Shown piece after piece: positions 9,182 to 17,677 of a stretch of DNA of 51,436 bases. This DNA is from Microbacterium sp. GTDB lineage: Bacteria; Actinomycetota; Actinomycetes; Actinomycetales; Microbacteriaceae. The stretch's first letter is position 1. Every line of letters starts with the position of its first letter. The DNA is taken from positions 1 to 51,436 of the forward strand of contig QFPM01000019.1 of assembly GCA_003248655.1 (NCBI GenBank), read 5' to 3'. The notes under the pieces are model-generated. The model had not been told where the DNA came from, searched no databases, and worked only from the letters and a program-made list of their open reading frames with translations. The position numbers were made by a program, and so were the translations under genes.

Positions 9182-11572
9182 ATGTCGATCGCTGACATCT
9201 CGGAGGAACGGCTTGGCCGGCCTCCGGGCGATCGCGGAAATGAGCGCACGCCGCCGCACGATTTGCTCGCCGAGCAGTCGACGCTGGGCGGAATGCTGCT
9301 GTCTGCGGACGCCGTCGCTGACGTCGTCGAATCGATCCGCGGCACCGATTTCTATGTGCCCAAACACGAGCTGATTTTCGAGGCAATCCTCACCCTGTAC
9401 TCGCACGGCGAGCCGACCGACGTCGTCGCCGTCACCGACGAGCTCATCAAGACGGGCGATCTGCAACGCTCGGGCGGGGCCGACTATCTGCACTCGCTGA
9501 CCTCGATCGTGCCGACCGCGGCGAACTCCGCCTACTACGCGTCGATCGTGCGCGAGCGGGCGCTGTTGCGCCGGCTCGTCGAGGCGGGCACCCGCATCGT
9601 GCAGATGGGCTTCAACGGTCAGGGCGACGCGCTCGACCTCGTCAACAACGCGCAGGCCGAGATCTACTCCGTCACCGGAAACGAGCAGACCGAAGACTAC
9701 GTCGCCCTGCAGGTCGCGGTGGATGCCGCGATGGAAGAGATCGACCTCGCGCGCGGCCGCGACGGTCAGATGACCGGCATCCCCACCGGCTTCGCCGGTC
9801 TCGACCAGCTCACGAACGGCCTGCACCCCGGGCAGATGATCGTCGTCGCGGCGCGGCCCGCGATGGGCAAGGCGCTCGCACTCGACACTCCGCTGCCGAC
9901 GCCGAGCGGTTGGACGACGATGGGCGCGGTCAAGGTCGGCGATGAGCTGTTCGATGCCGACGGGCGCCCAACGCGCGTCGTCGCGGCGACCGAGGTCATG
10001 CGGGGGCGGCCGTGCTACGAGGTCGTCTTCTCGGACGGCTCGACGATCATCGCCGATGCCGAGCACCAGTGGGTCACCGAGACGCGCGCTGCACGCCGCG
10101 GCGTACGTGGCGAAGCCGCCGTCGTCACGACCGCGCAGATGCATGAGACCCTGACGGTCGGCAGCGACGCGCGCGCGAACCACTCGGTGCGCACCGCGGG
10201 GGCCCTCCAGGCACCCGACGCCGACCTGCCGGTCGCGCCTTACGCCCTCGGGGCGTGGCTCGGCGACGGACACAGCGACGGCGCGCGCATCACGAGCGAG
10301 ACCGACGAGATCCCGTCGTACATCGCGCGCAGCGGGTGGTCAGGTTCGAACGTGCAGCTCCTGGAGCGCGTGGCGGTCTCCACACGTGACGACCCGTTCA
10401 CGGCGCTCTTGCGTGAGGCTGGTGTGCTCGGCGACAAGCACGTTCCCGCGGCCTACCTGCGGGCCTCCGAGGCGCAGCGTCGCGAACTGCTCGCGGGACT
10501 GCTCGACACGGATGGCACCGTCGTTCGCGGTGTGGGGTCGTGCCAGTTCGCCGTCACGAACAAGCGGCTTGCCGACTCGGTCTACGAGCTGGTCGTCAGC
10601 CTCGGCTACCGGTGCGGGCGCACGACAAAGCGTGTGAAGGGCCGCACGGAGTCGTCGTCGACGTGCTACATCCTGAACTTCTCGACGACGGATGACGTGT
10701 TCTGGCTTGATCGTAAGCGCGCGTTGCACGAACAGGAACGGCCCGCGAACACCCTGCGCACCAGCCGGCGCTACGTCACTGCTGTCCGCCCGATCCAGAG
10801 CGTGCCCGTACGTTGCGTGCAGGTCGACAACGATGAGCACCTGTACCTCGCGGGCGAGTCGATGATCCCAACGCACAACTCGACGCTCGCGCTCGACTTC
10901 GCCCGGGCATCCGCGATCAAGCACAAAAGGCCCACCGTCTTCTTCTCGCTCGAGATGGGCAAGACCGAGATCGCGATGCGTTTGATGAGCGCTGAGGGCG
11001 CCGTGCCGCTCCAGTCGATGCGCAAGGGCACGCTCGACACGCGCGACTGGACGACGATCGCGTCGACCCGCGGGCGCATCAACGACGCGCCGCTCTACAT
11101 CGACGACTCCCCGAACATGACGCTCGTTGAGATCCGCGCGAAGTGCCGCAAGCTGAAGCAGCGCGTCGGTCTCGAGATGGTCGTCATCGACTACCTGCAG
11201 CTCATGACCTCGGGCAAGCGCGTCGAAAGCCGCCAGCAGGAGGTTTCGGAGTTCTCGCGCGCGCTGAAGCTCCTCGCGAAGGAGCTGCAGGTGCCCGTCA
11301 TCGCCCTGTCGCAGCTGAACCGTGGTCCCGAGCAGCGCGCCGACAAGAAGCCCGCCATCAGCGACCTGCGCGAATCGGGATCGATCGAGCAGGACGCCGA
11401 CATGGTGATCCTCCTGCACCGCGAGGCCGCCTACGAGAAAGACAGCCCCCGCGCCGGCGAGGCCGACCTCATCGTCGCCAAGCACCGCAACGGCCCCACC
11501 GATACCATCACGGTCGCCTTCCAGGGCCACTTCTCGCGCTTCACTGACATGGCGCAGGGGGAGTTTGGGTAG
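9182..11572 (+). CDS. dnaB: replicative DNA helicase DnaB, intein-containing
   Basis: Hexameric 5'-3' helicase of the replication fork. The precursor is 796 residues from the ATG at 9182 (MSIADISEERLG); the reading frame extends to a GTG at 9137 but conserved DnaB sequence starts later (PPHDLLAEQSTLGGMLLS). The mature helicase would be about 460 residues: N-terminal DnaG-interacting domain (about 20-120), linker, and RecA-like ATPase. The Walker A motif ARPAMGK/ST is split between K and S by an intein at residues 231-566. After it come LEMGKTEIAMRLM, the Walker B-containing VVIDYLQLM and the SQLNRGPEQR motif. The stop codon TAG (11570-11572) overlaps the 5-bp duplication flanking the transposon, which leaves the gene intact. 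Confidence 0.96.
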   Translation: MSIADISEERLGRPPGDRGNERTPPHDLLAEQSTLGGMLLSADAVADVVESIRGTDFYVPKHELIFEAILTLYSHGEPTDVVAVTDELIKTGDLQRSGGADYLHSLTSIVPTAANSAYYASIVRERALLRRLVEAGTRIVQMGFNGQGDALDLVNNAQAEIYSVTGNEQTEDYVALQVAVDAAMEEIDLARGRDGQMTGIPTGFAGLDQLTNGLHPGQMIVVAARPAMGKALALDTPLPTPSGWTTMGAVKVGDELFDADGRPTRVVAATEVMRGRPCYEVVFSDGSTIIADAEHQWVTETRAARRGVRGEAAVVTTAQMHETLTVGSDARANHSVRTAGALQAPDADLPVAPYALGAWLGDGHSDGARITSETDEIPSYIARSGWSGSNVQLLERVAVSTRDDPFTALLREAGVLGDKHVPAAYLRASEAQRRELLAGLLDTDGTVVRGVGSCQFAVTNKRLADSVYELVVSLGYRCGRTTKRVKGRTESSSTCYILNFSTTDDVFWLDRKRALHEQERPANTLRTSRRYVTAVRPIQSVPVRCVQVDNDEHLYLAGESMIPTHNSTLALDFARASAIKHKRPTVFFSLEMGKTEIAMRLMSAEGAVPLQSMRKGTLDTRDWTTIASTRGRINDAPLYIDDSPNMTLVEIRAKCRKLKQRVGLEMVVIDYLQLMTSGKRVESRQQEVSEFSRALKLLAKELQVPVIALSQLNRGPEQRADKKPAISDLRESGSIEQDADMVILLHREAAYEKDSPRAGEADLIVAKHRNGPTDTITVAFQGHFSRFTDMAQGEFG
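9872..10879 (+). other. class 3 intein with LAGLIDADG endonuclease in DnaB
   Basis: 336-residue in-frame intein, from A231 (ALALDTPLPTP) to the terminal HN, with Ser as the +1 extein residue. The first residue is Ala, not the Cys/Ser of ordinary inteins, and the three residues of the class 3 WCT motif are visible: Trp in EHQWVTE (10070-10072), Cys in VRCVQVD (10814-10816) and Thr in MIPTHN (10871-10873). Class 3 inteins use the internal Cys to start splicing. Two endonuclease motifs, LGAWLGDGHS and LLAGLLDTDGTV, suggest an intact LAGLIDADG homing endonuclease. Ala-starting DnaB inteins are known in mycobacteria. Confidence 0.92.
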
Positions 11573-11575
11573 TTG

Positions 11576-11646
11576 TGTAGGTTTTTTTTGAAGTTGTCCG
11601 TTTCGCAGATGAAATGTCCACGGTGTGTCCATATGGACATTTCGGG
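11576..11646. repeat. element A dnaB-proximal end with TnsB-type sites
   Basis: The first 71 bp carry TTGTCCG, a 10-bp perfect inverted repeat GAAATGTCCA (11611-11620) / TGGACATTTC (11634-11643) spaced by 13 bp, and a further TGTCCAT inside the spacer. 61 of 71 bases match the left end of element B at 46295-46365. Likely binding sites of the transposase TnsB. Confidence 0.75.
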
Positions 11647-11677
11647 TGGGTGGGCTCGCTGCTGAGACCATTGGTGG

Positions 11678-11854
11678 ATGGCCTTCACGATCCGGGAACA
11701 GCGCCCGGCCGATGCGTCGGACGGACCGGACTTCGATGCCCGGCAGCTGCGCTACAGCATCGAAAGCGAATTCCTCGCGCTCTTGACCGGACCGCCTCCC
11801 GAGGCGGTCCGGATCGTCGTCGAGGGGGACCGCCTGCAGGTGACACATGGGTGA
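11678..11854 (+). CDS. 58-aa protein, first gene of a TIR-like/TPR module
   Basis: A short frame, ATG at 11678 with GGTGG just upstream, ending in TGA that overlaps the next start by 8 bp, which implies translational coupling. The product is acidic with no membrane segment: an N-terminal RPADASDGPDFDARQL stretch, then a predicted helix and strand (ESEFLALL, AVRIVVEGDRL). I recognise no family. Size and position before a large TPR protein are reminiscent of the small adaptor or effector-associated domains of bacterial conflict systems; this is inference. Confidence 0.6.
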   Translation: MAFTIREQRPADASDGPDFDARQLRYSIESEFLALLTGPPPEAVRIVVEGDRLQVTHG

Positions 11855-14800
11855 GCACGCGCTCGGTCTGACCATGTTCGGTTTGACCGCGGGCCTGCTA
11901 GTTGTAGTCGTGTTTCTGCGCGCACGTGTCGATCCGGGCACGCGGGAACGGCGTGCGCTGCGCAGCGTGGGCACCGATATCTGGGAATGGTTCGCCCGCT
12001 TCGAGCAGGCCGGCGGCCGGGTGCAGGATCTGGAGGGACTCAGCTGGGGACCGGCGCTCAGGGCCCGCAAAGTCGTCTGGCTGGCCGCCGCCCAGCTGAT
12101 CGGGCTCCTGACGCTCACCGCCGCGATCTACCTCGCCGGTTGGCCCTGGTGGATCCCTCTCATCGCAGCACTTCTCATCATCGTCGCAGGGGGGTACTTC
12201 GGGGAGGTTCGGGTCTTCCTCGCCGATGACACATCGGCGACCTGGCGCTACGAAGGGTCCAGGGGTCTGCTCCTTCTCGGTCTCGTCGCGAAGGGCGTCG
12301 CCCTCTGCGCGGGCCTGGGTCTCGTGTGGCTCGCCGCCGATCTGCTCGTCTCCGGCCCGGCGCTACTCACACTCGCCGTGGGCATCATGGCTGCCGTCGT
12401 CTTCGACCGCTGCCATATCCCCGCGCGGGCGATCGAGGGGGTGATCCGGAGCCGGCAGTCGATCGGGTTCGCCGAGAACGCGACGGGGGAGACGATCCTC
12501 TACCTACGCTCCTTCGACGACGACACGGCGGTGGTGTTCGCCCCTGTGGCCTCGACACGTTGGTACGCCCCTGTGCTGCCGCAGCGCGTGCGGTTCGAGG
12601 AACTCGTAGAGGCGTGGACGTTCAACGAGGCCGCTCAAGTCGTTGCCATCGGGCGACCCGGCGAGCGTCGCCCGTCGCTAGGTGCCGGACGGAGCTACTG
12701 GACCGACGAGACGTGGCAGGAGGCGGTGCGGCGCACGGCGGCCCGGTGCAGGGCCGTGATTGTCGTCGCGGGGACGACCGAGGGACTGGGGTGGGAGATC
12801 TCTACGCTGTCGGAGATGGGTGTCCTCGGAAAGACCCTGTTGCTCCTCCCCCCGGACACGCCCGAGAACACCGAGCAACGCTACCGCCGCATCACGGCGG
12901 CGAGCAACCGCGAGCACGATGCACTGGTGGACGATCGCCTCGCGCTGAGCGCGATACCGGCGATGGGCTACACCGCCGACGGTGAGCTGGTCCACTACGT
13001 CTCGTTCGGCCGCGACTGGGCGGCGTACGTCAGCGCCGAGATGCACCTCCTGCGCACCCTATCCGGGATGCAACAGTTTGAGGATGCAGGGAACCTGACG
13101 CGGTTGGAGGAGATCACCGAGGATCCCGTCGCCCAGGCCTTCATGCTGTCGGTCCGGATGGGCAGGCCCGGCGACGGGCGACGACTGCTCGACGACCTCC
13201 TCACGGACGGCGACGCCTTGACGGATGCCGAACGCGAGCGAGTCGCGATCGCGCGCGCCGCGGCGCTCCTCGCGGAGGAGAAGGACGCCGACCTCGCACG
13301 CGCGGCGCTGCCCGATCGGACGGGTTTGGTATCGCGCGCTCTCACCGCCGCGTACGAAGCCCTGGGTTCGTCCGACCCGAGCGCCGAGGTCGTCTTCCGT
13401 CTCGTGCTGCCCGTCGAACTGCACGAAACAGCGGCGCCCGTGCGCCACGAGAAGGCGTCGACCATGGTCGCCGTGCGGCTCATGCAGCTGTGGTTCGCCG
13501 CGTCGGAGATGGAGGACAAGGAGCGGCACGCCGACTTCCTCAGGAAGGCGCAGGCGGCATCCGACCTGGCCGGTGCACACGGACTGGAGCTCGCTCGGGC
13601 GATGTCCGACGGCATGGTCGCCACGGCATTGTCGGGGCTCGGCCGCCCCGCAGAGGCGGAGGCGCTGGCGCGCGACATCCTGTCCCGCGACCTACCTGTG
13701 GATGGAACGTACGCGAGGAAGATCTTCCGCGCGTCGGACGTGCGCGACAACGCCGATGCCGTCCTTCTCGACGTGATCGACCGGTCCACCCGCGACGGTC
13801 GTCTCGCGTGCATCCGAGTTCTCGAAGCACAGTACGAGAGGCGGCATCGGGAGAACCGGCGAAGCGAGGCCGCTGAGACGGCGCGCGCCCTGGCGCTGTG
13901 GAACGTGGAGGAGGGCACCAGCGCGGAGGCGGACCGCTGGGGCGACCTCGCGGTGAAGGAGTTCGCCGCCCTCGGCAGCAGCGGTGACCAGGCGCAGACG
14001 CTCACGACGCTGGCACGTGCGTCGCTCGGCGCCGACGACTACGACACCGCCCTCACCCGCGGCCGCTCTGCGCTCGCGCTCATCGACGCGAACGAGTTCA
14101 CCGAGCTGCGTAGCGATGCCCTGTACGTCGTCGCCCTCGCCGCAGACGGGATCGCGGCGCGTGAGTCCGATACTGCGCATGACGAGGAGGCCATCCGCGC
14201 CATCCGCACCGTCCTCGCCTTCGACGAAGGCTCCGCCACCACAGCGAGCCGTGAGGAGGCGCTCACGAAGAGTCTCGTCGCCCGACTCGCGGCGCTTCGA
14301 CGTTTCGATGAGGCGGCGCACGCCCAGCTGCGGCGCATCGAGTTGTCCCGGGCGCGCCTTGGACCCGACCACCCGGCGACTCTCTTCGGACGCCTACAGT
14401 GGGCCCGTCTGGTCAGGGACGCCGGAGATCCTGTCCAGGCGGAGGCGGAGGTCACCCGGCTGGCGGAGGACGTCGAGACGGTGGCACCGGCACGGGGTGC
14501 GGAGCTGACCGAGGAGATCCTTCTGACGAGGGCGCGTTTCGCAGAGACGGCAGGCGATATAGACGCCGCCGTCGGACTGCTCGATGCACGCGAGGCGTCG
14601 GTCGGCCGACGGGTGTCTGCGAGTGCCGCCGTGCACGAACGTCGGCTCGCGATCACGGTTCTCGCCGATGCGAAACGCAACAGTGAGGCGCTCGCGCGTC
14701 AACAGGATGCCCTGGATGCGATGCGCGCCACGCTGTCTGCCGACGATCCCGCGGTCGGGGACGCCGTGGAGCTCCGCAACGAACTCGAGTGGCGGCTGAG

Positions 14801-15356
14801 CTGGGGCGAGGCGAAGGTGCTGGAAGACAGCGAGGATTTCGCCGCGGCGGCTGTGCGCCACGAGACGTGGCTGCGGGAGCAATCGCTCGGCGGCGCACGG
14901 GACGCGGTCAGAACCGCTCACAGCAGGGCGGCTCACGGCCGATGCGTCTCGCTCGCCGGACGGCCCGAGGATGCGCAGCAGATCCTCCAGGAGGCCCACG
15001 CCCGCGCCGCCGTCGACCTCGGCCGGACGCACGAGGCGACGCGGTGGTTCCTCACCGAGCGCGCTCGTGGGTACCGTCGCATCGGAGACCACCACGCGGA
15101 GCTGGCGGTTCTCACGGAGCAGTACACGGATGACATCGCCGCAAACGGGGAGGCCGCCCGTGACACGATCCTGACGATGGCCGACCTCGCGCTCGTGCAC
15201 GACCATCTGGGCGACACCGACGAAGCCCGGCGGTTCGCCGGGCTCGCGATCTCGAACGCTGTCCTCGTCTTCGGCGACGACGACCCGTTCACGCATCGGC
15301 GTCGCGACGCGCTCGCCTCCCTCCTGCCCAATGACGACAACCCCACGTCTTCCTGA
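11847..15356 (+). CDS. large membrane protein with TIR-like domain and TPR-type repeats
   Basis: 1169 residues in three parts. Residues 1-190 hold about five hydrophobic segments (10-25, 77-97, 102-117, 140-163, 170-186). Residues 215-390 form an alpha/beta domain with LRSFDDD at 220-226 and later VIVVAGTTEGLGWEISTL, where E317 in the WEI context recalls the catalytic glutamate of TIR domains, followed by LLLLPP. Residues about 400-1169 are helical, alanine/arginine/glutamate-rich repeats of TPR type (for example RFDEAAHAQLRRIELSRARLGPDHPAT, abbreviated here as the RLGPDHPAT unit ends), likely for sensing or docking. TIR-like plus TPR architecture suggests an immune or stress effector at the membrane. 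No ATPase motif is visible. Overlaps the 58-aa gene upstream and is followed closely by an unknown gene. Confidence 0.7.
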   Translation: MGEHALGLTMFGLTAGLLVVVVFLRARVDPGTRERRALRSVGTDIWEWFARFEQAGGRVQDLEGLSWGPALRARKVVWLAAAQLIGLLTLTAAIYLAGWPWWIPLIAALLIIVAGGYFGEVRVFLADDTSATWRYEGSRGLLLLGLVAKGVALCAGLGLVWLAADLLVSGPALLTLAVGIMAAVVFDRCHIPARAIEGVIRSRQSIGFAENATGETILYLRSFDDDTAVVFAPVASTRWYAPVLPQRVRFEELVEAWTFNEAAQVVAIGRPGERRPSLGAGRSYWTDETWQEAVRRTAARCRAVIVVAGTTEGLGWEISTLSEMGVLGKTLLLLPPDTPENTEQRYRRITAASNREHDALVDDRLALSAIPAMGYTADGELVHYVSFGRDWAAYVSAEMHLLRTLSGMQQFEDAGNLTRLEEITEDPVAQAFMLSVRMGRPGDGRRLLDDLLTDGDALTDAERERVAIARAAALLAEEKDADLARAALPDRTGLVSRALTAAYEALGSSDPSAEVVFRLVLPVELHETAAPVRHEKASTMVAVRLMQLWFAASEMEDKERHADFLRKAQAASDLAGAHGLELARAMSDGMVATALSGLGRPAEAEALARDILSRDLPVDGTYARKIFRASDVRDNADAVLLDVIDRSTRDGRLACIRVLEAQYERRHRENRRSEAAETARALALWNVEEGTSAEADRWGDLAVKEFAALGSSGDQAQTLTTLARASLGADDYDTALTRGRSALALIDANEFTELRSDALYVVALAADGIAARESDTAHDEEAIRAIRTVLAFDEGSATTASREEALTKSLVARLAALRRFDEAAHAQLRRIELSRARLGPDHPATLFGRLQWARLVRDAGDPVQAEAEVTRLAEDVETVAPARGAELTEEILLTRARFAETAGDIDAAVGLLDAREASVGRRVSASAAVHERRLAITVLADAKRNSEALARQQDALDAMRATLSADDPAVGDAVELRNELEWRLSWGEAKVLEDSEDFAAAAVRHETWLREQSLGGARDAVRTAHSRAAHGRCVSLAGRPEDAQQILQEAHARAAVDLGRTHEATRWFLTERARGYRRIGDHHAELAVLTEQYTDDIAANGEAARDTILTMADLALVHDHLGDTDEARRFAGLAISNAVLVFGDDDPFTHRRRDALASLLPNDDNPTSS

Positions 15357-15372
15357 TCCCGAGAGGACCGCC

Positions 15373-16113
15373 GTGCCGACCTACAAGGACACGAGCTACC
15401 ACTTCGCCCGCCTCACGCCCGGACGCGAGCATCGGCTCGGGCGCCGCCTTCTGCCCGTGCTGGCGGACGACGGCACGGTGGAGTGGGAGGCCGCAGACGG
15501 AGATCATCCGGTGCAGGTCCCGGTGAGACGATTCCTGCGCAACGTGGGGATGGTCGTAGACGGCGCGTCGATCGACGAGCTGGGACGCGCGATCGCGAAT
15601 CCCCCGCTCCTGTTCGCGAACTCGCGTTTTCAGCTGTTCGTCACCGACGCGAGATTGGTGATCGTGCACGACGCCACGGACGCCGACGGCGCGCGCGTCG
15701 CCGGACACATCCGGTACCCCTGGATACAGTCGATCGGCTTCCGGCCCAAGCAGAGCTTCTTGAACGACAGCGAGATCGTCGTGGACGCGATCGAGGAGTT
15801 CGACATCGACGGCTTCCCGAAGCGCCAGAGCGGCTCGTTCTTCCACCGATTCACCTTCCTGTTCGACAAGACATTCCATCCCGGCGAGCTCGCCCGGGAG
15901 ATCGCTCGGAGGGCGGCATCGTACGTCGTGAGCACGCAGGGAGTCGATCAGACCGGACCTCTAGAGGAGCTGCGCGCCGCCGCACTCCTCCCCGACCCTC
16001 CGAAGGGAGATCACTCGACCTACGCCCTCCCGGCGTACTGCGCGTACCCCAGCGGAGTTTTCGGGGTAGGCGATGCGACCGGCCCGGTCAAGTGGATCTC
16101 GCAGAGCGTCTGA
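15373..16113 (+). CDS. unknown protein linked to the TIR-like/TPR gene
   Basis: 245 residues from the GTG at 15373, which has GAGAGG eight bases upstream; an ATG at 15331 overlaps the previous gene but has no ribosome-binding site. No transmembrane segment is obvious. The sequence is a mixed alpha/beta protein with a conserved-looking PWIQSIGFRPKQ and a phenylalanine-rich SFFHRFTFLFDKTFHPGEL segment. I recognise no domain. Third gene of the plus-strand cargo unit 11678-16113; a role as partner or regulator of the TIR-like protein is inferred from position only. Confidence 0.65.
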   Translation: MPTYKDTSYHFARLTPGREHRLGRRLLPVLADDGTVEWEAADGDHPVQVPVRRFLRNVGMVVDGASIDELGRAIANPPLLFANSRFQLFVTDARLVIVHDATDADGARVAGHIRYPWIQSIGFRPKQSFLNDSEIVVDAIEEFDIDGFPKRQSGSFFHRFTFLFDKTFHPGELAREIARRAASYVVSTQGVDQTGPLEELRAAALLPDPPKGDHSTYALPAYCAYPSGVFGVGDATGPVKWISQSV

Positions 16114-16175
16114 CCGAGGAGACGATGATCATCCGTCGTTAGCCGGGGTCTCAAGGAGAGGAGCGCGGGGGACGA

Positions 16176-17069
16176 TCAGCCAATCTTCTCGTTGACCTCA
16201 CCACGGGAAGCCAGCCACATCGTGTGCTCTCGGCTGATTGCCTCCTCCGCGTCGGCAACGGACCCTGGCCATTCACTCGCATCGGCGGCGAGCAACGATG
16301 TCATCTGCTTCTCAAGCTCGGCAGCGGTCAGAGCATATGCCGCGCGAAGTGTGACGTGTTGCTTGAGCGCCAGCCAGGCTGCACCCGCACCTATCGCTGC
16401 CGCGAGGATCCCGGCAAGATCGAACGTCCAGCCGCCGAATAGACGTCCAGCCGCGAGTGCTACGGCGATAGCTTCGGCGCTCAGCAGAAGCGTTCGCCAC
16501 CAGGCCGCCGCCCGGCGGTTCGCCTTCGCCTTGCGCGTGTACCAATCGCGTTGTGCCTCCGTTCTATCGCGCAAGTACACCGAGCGACGAGTGTCAAGAT
16601 CGGACGCCCTTAGCGCGTCCATCGCGACGGTCGGTGAACTACCGTCACCTGTCGGCACAGACACAGCCTGCGCCACTTGGTGGGCGACCTGGCTCACGCG
16701 AGACCTGAAGAGGGTCCTCGCCTCGCTTGGTTCAAGCGAGAGGAAGAACGGATCGGCGCCGACGGCGTAGCGCCAGCTGAGTGTCTTCACGGACTCAGCG
16801 CCGGCCCTAGCTTGGTACCAGTCTCGCTCGGGTCGAACAAGTGTGATGTAGATCTCTGACGCCAGCGCGAGAACGAACCCGAGTAGCGCCACCGCGGCCC
16901 ACACGTCGACTTTCCCGATGAAGAGCGAGTAGGACGCTCCAAGCGCAGCGATGACCGTGCCGCCAAGACGGAGGCGGCTGCTCCATAGCGTTGCCTTCTG
17001 CGCGGAACCCGAAGCCTCGTCAGCTGAGGCGAAGAAGGGTGGCAGATCGGAGTCAACGAGGTGAATCAT
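16176..17069 (-). CDS. SLATT/DUF4231 membrane protein (putative pore effector)
   Basis: 297 residues from the ATG at 17069, four bases after the stop of the TIR-like gene. It has two similar halves, each with a pair of hydrophobic helices: about 20-75 (LRLGGTVIAALGASYSLF and WAAVALLGFVLALASEIYI) and about 175-230 (TLLLSAEAIAVALAAGRLF and AGILAAAIGAGAAWLALK), each followed by a helical region. This is the DUF4231 form of the SLATT superfamily, which comparative genomics ties to nucleotide-signalled membrane-pore effectors. Next to a TIR-like protein, it is the likely death effector of a Thoeris-like pair. No SLOG or Macro sensor domain is visible. Confidence 0.75.
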   Translation of the reverse strand: MIHLVDSDLPPFFASADEASGSAQKATLWSSRLRLGGTVIAALGASYSLFIGKVDVWAAVALLGFVLALASEIYITLVRPERDWYQARAGAESVKTLSWRYAVGADPFFLSLEPSEARTLFRSRVSQVAHQVAQAVSVPTGDGSSPTVAMDALRASDLDTRRSVYLRDRTEAQRDWYTRKAKANRRAAAWWRTLLLSAEAIAVALAAGRLFGGWTFDLAGILAAAIGAGAAWLALKQHVTLRAAYALTAAELEKQMTSLLAADASEWPGSVADAEEAISREHTMWLASRGEVNEKIG

Positions 17070-17073
17070 GGCG

Positions 17074-17619
17074 TCACGCGTTCCGCATCCGCAGTGCTCG
17101 CGTGTTGTTGACCTTGTCAGCGTGAGAGGTTCGACGATTGAACGCGTCATCGATCATTCCTGCAAGGCTTGCAGCGGAAGTAGGGTACTTCATCCATCGC
17201 GCATAGCCGTTCTCGCCATCAACGTTGTCGCTCACGCGCGCGGGAGGCTGCCGCCCGGGGGTCTCCGAAACGGAGGGCAAAGTGATCGCGACGAGACCGT
17301 TACGTGAACTCGTTCCGGTGTTGCGAAGGGAGGCGGCGATCTCCCAATCGACGAAACGACGCCCCCAGGTTTCGGCGCCGACCAACACGAGCGTCACGCT
17401 GCTATCGCGTAGGTAGAGTTCGCGGATCCGACGCTTGATGTAGTCGGCATCAGTGCTGTTGATGACGTCCCCAGCCATCGATGCGCCGATTCCCCGCGAG
17501 ATGAGCACGTCGTGGTCGTGGTCAAAATAGTCGATGAAGGCCGCGACCTCAGCTTCGTCCGCATGGTGATAGGACACGAACGTCTTGTGTCGTGTCTTGA
17601 GTCTGAGCAGGCTCGTCAT
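17074..17619 (-). CDS. ThsB-like TIR-domain protein
   Basis: 181 residues, start preceded by AAGGAGG. N-terminal KTFVSYHHADEAEVAAFIDY and the following VTLVLVGAETWGRRFVDWEI match the TIR-like DUF1863 family (Pfam: Thoeris protein ThsB, TIR-like); E93 in the DWEI motif is the likely catalytic glutamate. ThsB proteins sense infection and make a nucleotide signal from NAD+ that activates an effector. Here the only adjacent candidate effector is the SLATT membrane protein, not a ThsA. The gene lies 58 bp downstream of the DUF499 gene on the same strand, so it may belong to that longer operon. Confidence 0.8.
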   Translation of the reverse strand: MTSLLRLKTRHKTFVSYHHADEAEVAAFIDYFDHDHDVLISRGIGASMAGDVINSTDADYIKRRIRELYLRDSSVTLVLVGAETWGRRFVDWEIAASLRNTGTSSRNGLVAITLPSVSETPGRQPPARVSDNVDGENGYARWMKYPTSAASLAGMIDDAFNRRTSHADKVNNTRALRMRNA

Positions 17620-17677
17620 GAATGTCCTCCTTTAGGGCTTAGCAAACACTTTCCGAGTGCGTCGGCGCACTCCATGG

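Noticed and set aside
10340..12118. Minus-strand 592-residue frame across dnaB and the transposon junction.
   Set aside because: It runs antisense to the DnaB intein and helicase and crosses the insertion boundary; no recognisable domain.
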